NCBI RefSeq assembly: GCF_025971955.1
Contig: NZ_JAPDMX010000003.1
Span: 186,001-250,000 of the forward strand
Direction of reading: 5' to 3'
DNA: 64,000 bases
Origin: Shewanella subflava
GTDB taxonomy: Bacteria; Pseudomonadota; Gammaproteobacteria; Enterobacterales; Shewanellaceae
Shown in pieces: positions 36,789 through 44,187 of this stretch. The position numbers and the translations under genes were made by a program. Under the pieces are notes generated by a model, which did not search any database, had not been told where the DNA came from, and worked only from the letters and a program-made list of their open reading frames with translations. Within the stretch, counting starts at the first letter, position 1; every line of letters begins with the position of its first letter.

Positions 36789-38615
36789 TTAGAAAGTGAT
36801 TGATTTTTCAGCGCTACAAGTTGTAGTGCCTGCTTCACATACTTTGTAACTGTAGTTAAGGGTTGACTTAGTATTTAATGCATCGGTGTAAGCGCCATCA
36901 TTCGCTGTAGTGGTTAATTTGCTACCATTACGGAACACATCTACATTGTTACCGGATAACCCGCTAAAGGTTAAATCGATAAACTTAGCGCCTCGACTCT
37001 TCACACCGTTCAAGCTTAAAGTAATGTCTCCGCCAGTTGGTGGTGGCGTTACGCCGCCTTCACAACCATTAGTTGTTAAATATGCATGTGCAGCAGCCGC
37101 TTTAACAATACCGTATCCAAAGTAATCGTCTTTTCCTGTTGCACCCGCATCTTGAGCCGTTGCTTTTAGGGCATTACGAATTTCAGTACCAGTACATTCA
37201 TTGTGTTGTGACCACACCAATGCCGCAATACCAGAAACAGCAGGCGTAGCCATTGATGTACCACTCATAAAGCCAAAGTCAGATGTACCTATGTTTATGG
37301 CCATAGTCGAGGCGGCAAGTAATGTTGCTCTGTCTTCAAATGCTGCGCCAACGGCAGGAATTGAAGTTGCGTTAGCATCGCCTAGTGTGCCGTAAAGCAT
37401 GCCAGGTTCATTGTTAATGATAACCGCACCAACACCGCCTGACGCTTCACAGTTTGCGACTTTATCGTGGAAAGAGATAGCACCGCGATCGATTACACAA
37501 ATATTACCATTTGCGCCGCTGTCTACCGCTTCAGCGGTGCCCATGTAGTAAGTTGAGCCAGATGCATTACCTGAGTTTTCCATTGAAGAAGAAACAATGA
37601 ACGCATTATCTGCTGTTAATGATGATGCCGTGGCCATACCCGCTGGGTAGGTCGAAAGGGTGTCTACACCACCCGCTGTCACTTCAACACAAATGGTCTC
37701 ATCTGTGGTGACACGACGGCCTTTACCAGAAGAACAAGATGGAAATTGAGAAAAGTCAGCAATGTTATTGTTAGCATCATTAGCACCAATCATCATGACA
37801 GATGGGTAACCAGCAGGGTAAGAACGGACATTATTACCATCGTTACCTGCAGCCGCCACGACTAAACCGCCCGCGTCAGTAAAGGCTTTGAACGCATTTG
37901 ATTCTGTTGAGTTTGAACCACCACCACCTAAGCTCATGCTGATGATGTTGGCTCCAGCATTACTACATAGGTTTGCCGCATGGGCTAGATCAGATGAATA
38001 ACCCCAGCCAGCTTCGTTGAACACTTTAATAATGTGTAAATCAACACCTGGTGCCATACCCACAACACCAAATCCGTTATCTGCAGCTGCAATGGTTCCT
38101 GCTACGTGAGTACCATGTGGGCCACCATTAACATCCCAGCTACCAGTTCCAGAGTCGTTATCCCCGGTGATGTTGTTCCATTGAAAATCATTATTGCTAC
38201 GGTCTAGACCAGAATCAATAACACACACTTTGATCCCCGCATTAGGGTTAAATGTCACTTGGTTGGCTTGTGATTGATACACAGCATATGGCGTGATTTG
38301 TTGTGTCATTGGGTTGCCACTGTCATCAGCATACACCGACATTAAATGACGTGGTTGGTCTAATTCAACCAGTTTGACGTGAGGATTATTTAATAGTCCT
38401 TTTACTTGTGCTAAGTCTTTACCGCTAAAGGTTGCTGCGATAAAACCATCGCCATCAACGTGAATTTGCGCACCTAATTGTTTTGCTAGCGCCTTAACTA
38501 CGCCTTTTTTTTGTTGGTCGACTTGAATGACATAACGATCATCCGCTGCTTGTGATGAGGCGCTAGCGCCGACAGTTAGGGCTAGCATTGCACTTGAAAG
38601 TAAAGATAATTTCAT
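36789..38615 (-). CDS. Secreted S8 subtilisin-like serine peptidase with PA domain
   Basis: This 608-aa preproprotein has a signal peptide (to about residue 24) and an I9-type inhibitor propeptide (YVIQVDQQKKGVVK...) to about residue 90. The catalytic domain has D134 (CVIDSGLDRS), H167 (GPHGTHVAGT), N258 (oxyanion, AAGNDGN) and S454 (SGTSMATPA). A PA-like insertion (about 355-440, ICVIDRGAISFHDKVANCE) interrupts the fold before the serine. After about residue 500 there is a proline-rich linker and a C-terminal Fn3-like or beta-sandwich domain ending in KSITF. The enzyme is exported, probably by type II secretion, for proteolysis. Cysteine pairs suggest disulfides. The gene is monocistronic. 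Confidence 0.93.
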   Translation of the reverse strand: MKLSLLSSAMLALTVGASASSQAADDRYVIQVDQQKKGVVKALAKQLGAQIHVDGDGFIAATFSGKDLAQVKGLLNNPHVKLVELDQPRHLMSVYADDSGNPMTQQITPYAVYQSQANQVTFNPNAGIKVCVIDSGLDRSNNDFQWNNITGDNDSGTGSWDVNGGPHGTHVAGTIAAADNGFGVVGMAPGVDLHIIKVFNEAGWGYSSDLAHAANLCSNAGANIISMSLGGGGSNSTESNAFKAFTDAGGLVVAAAGNDGNNVRSYPAGYPSVMMIGANDANNNIADFSQFPSCSSGKGRRVTTDETICVEVTAGGVDTLSTYPAGMATASSLTADNAFIVSSSMENSGNASGSTYYMGTAEAVDSGANGNICVIDRGAISFHDKVANCEASGGVGAVIINNEPGMLYGTLGDANATSIPAVGAAFEDRATLLAASTMAINIGTSDFGFMSGTSMATPAVSGIAALVWSQHNECTGTEIRNALKATAQDAGATGKDDYFGYGIVKAAAAHAYLTTNGCEGGVTPPPTGGDITLSLNGVKSRGAKFIDLTFSGLSGNNVDVFRNGSKLTTTANDGAYTDALNTKSTLNYSYKVCEAGTTTCSAEKSITF

Positions 38616-38988
38616 AATTTTTCTCTTTTTTAATTATTGTTCTTACCACCAACTACATCAGCTTGTCTTTGCAAGCTTTGATAGCATTTTTATATAAGGT
38701 CATGTGTACTACCGAATAAAATGTAACACAATGTATCAGCCTTAACAATTTGTTAACTTGTGGTGTTGTAAAATACTGAAAATGTCATTTTGCAAAAAAA
38801 TACACTGTGAACGGGTGTGTATTATTTTTTGTTGTTGTTTTTATTTAGTTTTTTAGGCTTTAATTGGATGGTTAGGTTTTAGCTGACAGACACTAATCTG
38901 ATAATTGCTGCTTACTAGATGTTGGTGTTTTGTTAACTTTCTGAGGTGGTTATACGCGGTTTTGGTATTTCATCCCACTGGGAATAAT
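38616..38988. other. Upstream region of the subtilase gene
   Basis: This 373-base, T-rich stretch contains the subtilase promoter and otherwise no gene-like frame, apart from the frame that leads into the doubtful small gene at 38989. Confidence 0.35.
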
Positions 38989-39246
38989 ATGCCAACCCAT
39001 TTCGACATTAGCACTGTCACTATAGCGAGTTTAATTCTGTTAGGCGGTTCTAATGAGGCTGATGCATCAGCTGAAGGAATCAGCAAGGCAGCTCAAGATG
39101 TAATATGTTTAGTCAGCAACTTAGCATTTAGTGCTGAAATGGCTGTTGCCTGTGAGTTACTCAATAGGTTCGCCTATAGAGCCACGTCATTACTGAAGAT
39201 AAGTGTCATATTACTCTGTGGTCATAATGATGCTTTTGCCCCATGA
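38989..39246 (+). CDS. Doubtful small ORF of unknown function
   Basis: Starting at an ATG behind GGGAAT, this frame gives 85 residues beginning MPTHFDISTVTIASLILLGG, with moderate hydrophobicity and an Ala/Ser-rich centre. I do not recognise it. The frame is open further upstream (to 38905) without a recognised start signal. A good hairpin terminator follows at 39279-39302, which slightly favours a transcript on this strand. Confidence is low. It could be non-coding. Confidence 0.3.
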   Translation: MPTHFDISTVTIASLILLGGSNEADASAEGISKAAQDVICLVSNLAFSAEMAVACELLNRFAYRATSLLKISVILLCGHNDAFAP

Positions 39247-39278
39247 TAAATGGTTGTTTGACATCATGATGTGAAACA

Positions 39279-39302
39279 GGGGGCATTATGCCCCCTTTTT
39301 TG
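39279..39302. terminator. Terminator between the small ORF and the M3 peptidase gene
   Basis: GGGGGCA pairs with TGCCCCC around TTA and is followed by seven Ts. Its 3' tract faces the plus strand. It lies 35 bases before the end of the convergent M3 peptidase gene. Confidence 0.8.
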
Positions 39303-39336
39303 CTAGGTAGTGGATAATTGCTACCATGTTGATTAA

Positions 39337-41493
39337 TTAATGCACTAACCCACGGCGCATTAATAATGCCTCTGTTGAGGGTTTCTTACCGGCAAAGTCG
39401 ATATAGCTTTGCATTAAATCCTGACTGTTACCTTTTGATAAAACCGTGTCACGGTATTTTTGACCGTTTTCTAAGGTTAAGCCGCCGTGAGACATCATGT
39501 AAGAGAATGCATCTGCCGCAAACACTTCTGTCCATAAGTAGGCGTAGTAACCCGCAGAATAACCGCCGCCAAAGCTGTGGCTAAAATAAGTGGTTTTGTA
39601 GCGTGGCGGGACTGGCGCGTAATCTAAACCATGTTTTGCTAAGGCTTGTTTTTCAAAGGCGGCAACATCGGTAATTTCGGTGTCGGCTGCAATTGAGTGC
39701 CATTCCATATCAAGTAATGCAGCAGACAAGTATTCAACGGTACCAAAACCTTGGTTAAAGGTATGTGCTTTTAATACCTTAGCTAATAGCTCGGCAGGAA
39801 TAGGCTCGCCAGTTTGATAGTGTTTAGCGTAGTTGGCTAGCACTTGTGGGTCGATACTCCAATCTTCGTTGGCCTGTGAAGGAAACTCTACAAAGTCACG
39901 CGCGGTTAATGTACCTGCTAGGCTGGGATAATTAACCTGTGAATATAATCCATGAATCGCATGGCCGAACTCATGGAATAGTGTGCTGACTTCGTCAAAT
40001 GTCATCAGAGTAGGTTGCCCTTCAGCTGGCTTAGGGACATTTAGCGCGTTATAAACCACGGGCTTTGTATTGTTTAAGAATGATTGGCTGACAAGTTCAT
40101 CCATCCAAGCGCCACCTTGTTTACCTTGGCGGGCATAGAGGTCTAAATAAAACAAACCAATTGAGCTGCCATCCTGATTGAAAATCTCATAGGCGCTGAC
40201 ATCTTTATGCCATACAGGTAGGTCATTACGTGGTTTTACAGTAATGCCGTACAGCTTATTCATGGCGAAAAACATACCGTCATTCAATACGGTGTTCATT
40301 TCAAAATACGGTTTAACTTGGCTGTCGTCGAGATCATATTTGGCTTTACGGACTTTTTCCGCATAGTAAGCCCAGTCCCATGGCGCGAGTTCAAAAGTTT
40401 GGCCATCTTTTACTATTTCAGCTTGAATATCGGCCGCTTCCACTTTGGCTTTGACTAGGGCTTTTGGCGCAAGATCATCCAGAATGCCATAAACCGCTTC
40501 AGGGGTTTTAGCCATTTGATCGCCAAGTGAATAAGCCGCCCAAGTTGAATAACCGAGTAATTTGGCTTTTTGAGCACGTAATTTGGCGATTTGTATATTA
40601 AGCGGTGCATTGGTTGCCATTGCGCGATAGGCAGATGTTTCCCAGAGTTTTTTACGTAAATCACGGTTTTTAAGGCTAGCTAACAACGGCTGAGTTGTGG
40701 TGTTAACTAAGGTGATCATGTAACCGTTTTTACCAGCATCTTTAGCTGCAGCGGCAAGTGATGCGATATCGTTGTCTGACAAACCATCAAGTTGCGCTTG
40801 GTCTTCAACAATAATCACATCCTCTTTATAGGACTTTAATAGGTTTTGGGAAAAACTGGTTTCAAGTTTAGCTAGCTCACCATTGAGTTCACGCATTGTG
40901 GTTTTATCCGCTGCTGATAATTCAGCACCTGCACGCACAAAACGATCGTAATACACTTCAACTAAACGCAGGTCTTCACCTGTCAATGCCGCTTTGGCTT
41001 TATATATTGCCTGAATTCGGGCAAACAGTTTTTCATCAAGGTAGATGTTGTCCTGATGTGCGGTTAATTGAGGCACTATTTGTTCTTCAACACGGGTGAA
41101 GTTATCGTCTGAGATTAATCCTGAAAGATTGAAGAATACCCGTTGAGTGCGGTCTAAAATCGCGCCAGCTTTTTCTAAAGCCACAATGGTGTTTTCAAAG
41201 GTCGCAGGGTCGCTATTATTGGTTATTGCTGCAATTTCAGCTTTATGCGCCTGCATGCCTTGCTCAAATGCTGGCAAATAGTCACTGCCTTGCAATTTGT
41301 CGAACTGCGGTGCCATGTATTGCAATGGGCTAGGGGTTAGTAATACGTTTGCGGCGGTTGCAGGTGCTTTAGTCATTGTTGTTGGTGTCTCTGCTGTCGC
41401 TTGGCTCATTGGGGTGGTGTTTTTTGATGGTTCTGAACAGGCACTGAGCATCAGTGCGGCACTGATTGCGGTAGTGATAAGAGTTTTACGCAT
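39337..41493 (-). CDS. M3 family metallopeptidase lipoprotein (Dcp-like)
   Basis: This 718-aa zinc peptidase carries a lipoprotein signal (MRKTLITTAISAALMLSAC, lipobox LSAC). The catalytic motif is H-E-F-G-H in STLFHEFGHAIHGLYS, with the third ligand in the downstream EFPSQANEDW Glu region. The sequence resembles peptidyl-dipeptidase Dcp (M3A), which removes C-terminal dipeptides. The lipid anchor puts it in the periplasm or outer membrane rather than the cytosol. ATG at 41493 follows AAGGA. The frame is open back to 41601, without a family match. A proline-rich or low-complexity linker follows the lipobox. Likely role: digestion of imported peptides. Confidence 0.9.
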   Translation of the reverse strand: MRKTLITTAISAALMLSACSEPSKNTTPMSQATAETPTTMTKAPATAANVLLTPSPLQYMAPQFDKLQGSDYLPAFEQGMQAHKAEIAAITNNSDPATFENTIVALEKAGAILDRTQRVFFNLSGLISDDNFTRVEEQIVPQLTAHQDNIYLDEKLFARIQAIYKAKAALTGEDLRLVEVYYDRFVRAGAELSAADKTTMRELNGELAKLETSFSQNLLKSYKEDVIIVEDQAQLDGLSDNDIASLAAAAKDAGKNGYMITLVNTTTQPLLASLKNRDLRKKLWETSAYRAMATNAPLNIQIAKLRAQKAKLLGYSTWAAYSLGDQMAKTPEAVYGILDDLAPKALVKAKVEAADIQAEIVKDGQTFELAPWDWAYYAEKVRKAKYDLDDSQVKPYFEMNTVLNDGMFFAMNKLYGITVKPRNDLPVWHKDVSAYEIFNQDGSSIGLFYLDLYARQGKQGGAWMDELVSQSFLNNTKPVVYNALNVPKPAEGQPTLMTFDEVSTLFHEFGHAIHGLYSQVNYPSLAGTLTARDFVEFPSQANEDWSIDPQVLANYAKHYQTGEPIPAELLAKVLKAHTFNQGFGTVEYLSAALLDMEWHSIAADTEITDVAAFEKQALAKHGLDYAPVPPRYKTTYFSHSFGGGYSAGYYAYLWTEVFAADAFSYMMSHGGLTLENGQKYRDTVLSKGNSQDLMQSYIDFAGKKPSTEALLMRRGLVH

Positions 41494-41795
41494 TGAAATA
41501 TCCTTGGGTCTTTGCCCTTTCGATGTATTTGTTCGATATGTGCTTGTGTTGTTGATCGAGTGGGTTGGATGGGAAACATCACAACGCCAATACAATACCA
41601 AGCCTTGCTCTTTTCGCCTAGGAGGGATTCTGAAGATTAATCTTTGTTGGCAATATTTATCGCTTAATCGCTGATTGAATCATCTTCCTCGTTAATCTGA
41701 AGCGCTTTTTGCGCCATATTCTGCGTTATTATGGTGGTAATTTACTGATATTCGCGTAGCTTAGGGATGATAGAAATACAGGACTAGGCGGTTAA

Positions 41796-42056
41796 ATGAA
41801 AGCGGGTAAACACGATACAAAACTGCTTAAGCTCGCAATGGATATTGGCATGGGTTACGCCCACAAGCGTGGTTTTGCTGATTTTGGTAAAGGTATTTCG
41901 CCTAAAGATAAAGTGGAATGTATTTATCGGTTATTAGTACAAGATAAATTAATTCAACCGCTTGCTGAAGATAAAGACGACGGCCCGAATAGAAAGCACA
42001 AACTGATATTGTGGATCAGTAAACAATTACCCAAAGATCACGAGCTGCTAAACTAA
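41796..42056 (+). CDS. Small conserved protein (DUF5062-like)
   Basis: This 86-aa, Lys-rich soluble protein (KLLKLAMDIGMGYAHKRGFADFG, then HKLILWISKQLPKDHELL) resembles, from memory, the DUF5062 family of Vibrio and Shewanella. Function is unknown. It stands alone between the M3 peptidase and the DUF3297 gene. Confidence 0.6.
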   Translation: MKAGKHDTKLLKLAMDIGMGYAHKRGFADFGKGISPKDKVECIYRLLVQDKLIQPLAEDKDDGPNRKHKLILWISKQLPKDHELLN

Positions 42057-42250
42057 CTGTGGTTTTAATGGTTAATACCAGCCGAAGGGGTCGTTTGTGC
42101 TCAGCATCATAAAATGATGCGCTGTATGTTTGTGAGCGATTTGGGCTTTTATCGGTATTTATTCATTTAGGCAGTATTTATTATGGCTTCGATACTTGAG
42201 CAGGCGACGTGTATTGCCTACAATAACGCACGCTTTATTCACAATAGACA

Positions 42251-42505
42251 ATGACTATGAACGACACGACTTCACAACCTGCTTTACCCGATCGCTTAAG
42301 CGTTAATCCACGTAGCCCACATCATGTGGCTGCTATTTTTGAACATGAAATCGGTATTACCTTAAATGGTAAAGAACGCTTTGATGTTGAAGAATATTGT
42401 ATCAGTGAAGGCTGGGTAAAAGTCCCAGCGGGTAAAGCGTTAGATCGCCGTGGCCAACCACTGACAATGACGATGAAAGGCAAGGTTGAAGCGTTTTATC
42501 GTTAA
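42251..42505 (+). CDS. DUF3297 protein
   Basis: This 84-aa protein contains LPDRLSVNPRSPHHVAAIFEHEIGITLNGKERFDVEEYCISEGWVKVPAGKALDRRGQPLTMTMKGKVEAFY in full family order, which is the DUF3297 pattern. Function is unknown. A second ATG two codons in (42257) is an equally possible start; neither has a strong ribosome-binding site. A good terminator follows. Confidence 0.88.
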   Translation: MTMNDTTSQPALPDRLSVNPRSPHHVAAIFEHEIGITLNGKERFDVEEYCISEGWVKVPAGKALDRRGQPLTMTMKGKVEAFYR

Positions 42506-42570
42506 GATTTACTCGCTGATATCAGCCATTGATGTTCTAACTGCTGATGTTCAAATAGAGCTCAGTGATA

Positions 42571-42616
42571 AAAAATAAAGCGCTACCATTTAACATGGTC
42601 AGCGCTTTATTTTTAT
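42571..42616. terminator. Bidirectional terminator between DUF3297 and the DsbA-like gene
   Basis: A long stem (AAAAATAAAGCGCT with AGCGCTTTATTTTT, extended inward by ACCAT/ATGGT across a one-base bulge) is flanked by A- and T-tracts. Convergent genes on either side suggest that it serves both. Confidence 0.85.
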
Positions 42617-42652
42617 TCGCAACTGTCAATGCCGCACAGTCTTTGTTGATGA

Positions 42653-43261
42653 CTACTTTATTGCGGCGATCTCTTTTTCAACGGCTTCGACAACGGCTTG
42701 TGGATTGCTGAGATACAAAGAATGATCAATAAAAATCGCATTGTCATCTACTGTCATGACTAACACTGGAAACCCTGTTGTACCAATAACCTGCTGTATT
42801 TCAATAATGTTCTCAAGGATATATTCTGCTTCGAGACTGAGTTCATCTTTAAATATTTTATTTGAGGGTGACAGTTTGCACTGTTCTACTATGGCGTTGA
42901 AATCATGTTTATTATCGAGTGGATTCCCGTCAATAAAATGCGCTTTTTGAATGGCATTTAGCGTTGCCAATTGTTTTTCAGGTTGTTTTGCCTGCAACCA
43001 CGCCATCAAATTTGCCGTTTTAATTGAATTTTTAGGGCTATTAACGTAGCGAATATGGTCGCGACCAAACTTGAGACCACTTATTTTGGCGGCCGCTGCC
43101 ATTTGTTCTTCACCCGCACTGTCTGTGCCGATGTAATGCGCGCTATGTAATAAGTGTAAATTCATTTTGGGATAAGCTGCTTGTAACGCATTCACTAAAG
43201 GCGTGGTGGCGTAGCTCCAGGGGCAATGTGAGTCATAAATAAAATAAAGCTCAGTGGTCAT
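42653..43261 (-). CDS. DsbA/thioredoxin-fold protein with CPWS motif
   Basis: This 202-aa protein begins YFIYDSHCPWSYATTPLVNALQ. The active-site position has CPWS, with serine in place of the second cysteine. The rest (PKMNLHLLHSAHYIGTDSAG, IHFIDGNPLD, FPVLVMTVDD with the cis-Pro region) fits a cytosolic DsbA or FrnE-like oxidoreductase fold with no signal peptide. A single active-site cysteine argues against dithiol oxidase chemistry. It may act as an isomerase, glutathione-linked enzyme, or binding protein. It has no clear operon partner. Confidence 0.8.
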   Translation of the reverse strand: MTTELYFIYDSHCPWSYATTPLVNALQAAYPKMNLHLLHSAHYIGTDSAGEEQMAAAAKISGLKFGRDHIRYVNSPKNSIKTANLMAWLQAKQPEKQLATLNAIQKAHFIDGNPLDNKHDFNAIVEQCKLSPSNKIFKDELSLEAEYILENIIEIQQVIGTTGFPVLVMTVDDNAIFIDHSLYLSNPQAVVEAVEKEIAAIK

Positions 43262-43465
43262 TAAGTTGATTCTTATTAGCGATTGATGGCGAGATCCTAA
43301 ATAGTTTACTCACATTATACAATCTTTGAATCTGCGATTAATCGCACAATGGCTGAGGTCGATACTGATTGAAACACTTGTGAAATTAATTCTGGGTTAA
43401 TGTCGTTGACATATTATGACAGGAGATTGGCCGTCATAAATCATGTTTGATTTTCAGGAGTAATA

Positions 43466-44011
43466 ATGTCACTGATTTTTTTATCAAAAACACGTGCGAT
43501 GACATTAAGCAGTTGCTTAGTGGCTAGCGCTATATTGTCAGGTTGTGGCTTTATAGGCTCAGATGAAAAACAACAAGCAGAAGCACTTTGGTTAGCTAAA
43601 GATGAGCAGTTAAAACTTGCGGTTGAAGCCGTGCGAAGTCAGGGGATTGATGCGGTTATTCATGGCGCTGAGGCTGGCAGTGTTTCGGCGTGTGTTGCGG
43701 CTAAATTGAGTGAAGACCCTTTGGGCGAACTGCTTAGCGTTGAGGGCGCGTTAGCTGAGTCTGCTCAGGTTGCTGAACTGATTGGCTCGGTACAAAAGCT
43801 ACTTGAGCAAGATGTTAGCTTTGAGCAAGTTGCCGGTTTACTGCAACAGGGCGCTGAAGCAGCCTCTTATGCCAAAGCGTTGATAGAGCAACTTGGCGTT
43901 ACTGGCGCGATAGCCAGTATGCAGCAAATGGCTTTGGCCAGTGAGCAATATGCGACTCAAGACTTAGGTGGTCACTTTAAGCAATTATTACTAGAGTGTC
44001 AGACCCAATAA
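43466..44011 (+). CDS. Uncharacterised lipoprotein
   Basis: This 181-aa precursor has a lipoprotein signal ending LSGC (lipidated Cys at about residue 27). The mature part is Ala/Leu-rich and largely helical (EQQAEALWLAKDEQLKLAVEAV and later amphipathic helices). I do not recognise a family. A single later Cys pair (C71-like and C178-like) is not obviously paired. AGGAG lies just upstream of the start. Context gives no function. A nearby hairpin at 44091-44113 may terminate it. Confidence 0.6.
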   Translation: MSLIFLSKTRAMTLSSCLVASAILSGCGFIGSDEKQQAEALWLAKDEQLKLAVEAVRSQGIDAVIHGAEAGSVSACVAAKLSEDPLGELLSVEGALAESAQVAELIGSVQKLLEQDVSFEQVAGLLQQGAEAASYAKALIEQLGVTGAIASMQQMALASEQYATQDLGGHFKQLLLECQTQ

Positions 44012-44090
44012 CTGCAAAGTGGAAAAAGTTAACTTTAAACACTGCTTTTAATCTACATGTGGTAACTCATTCATAGTGTTTTTAACGTAA

Positions 44091-44113
44091 AAGCCGGCAA
44101 TATCAGCCGGCTT
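44091..44113 (+). terminator. Hairpin after the lipoprotein gene (weak terminator)
   Basis: AAGCCGGC pairs with GCCGGCTT around seven bases (AATATCA), giving a strong stem, but the following GGTTACTT is a poor U-tract. It may act as a processing or stability structure instead. Confidence 0.45.
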
Positions 44114-44187
44114 GGTTACTTGTCCCAGTAATATGAGTGATCATTGGAAGACGTTATTTCACTTTAATCACTATTTCACATTAATCG

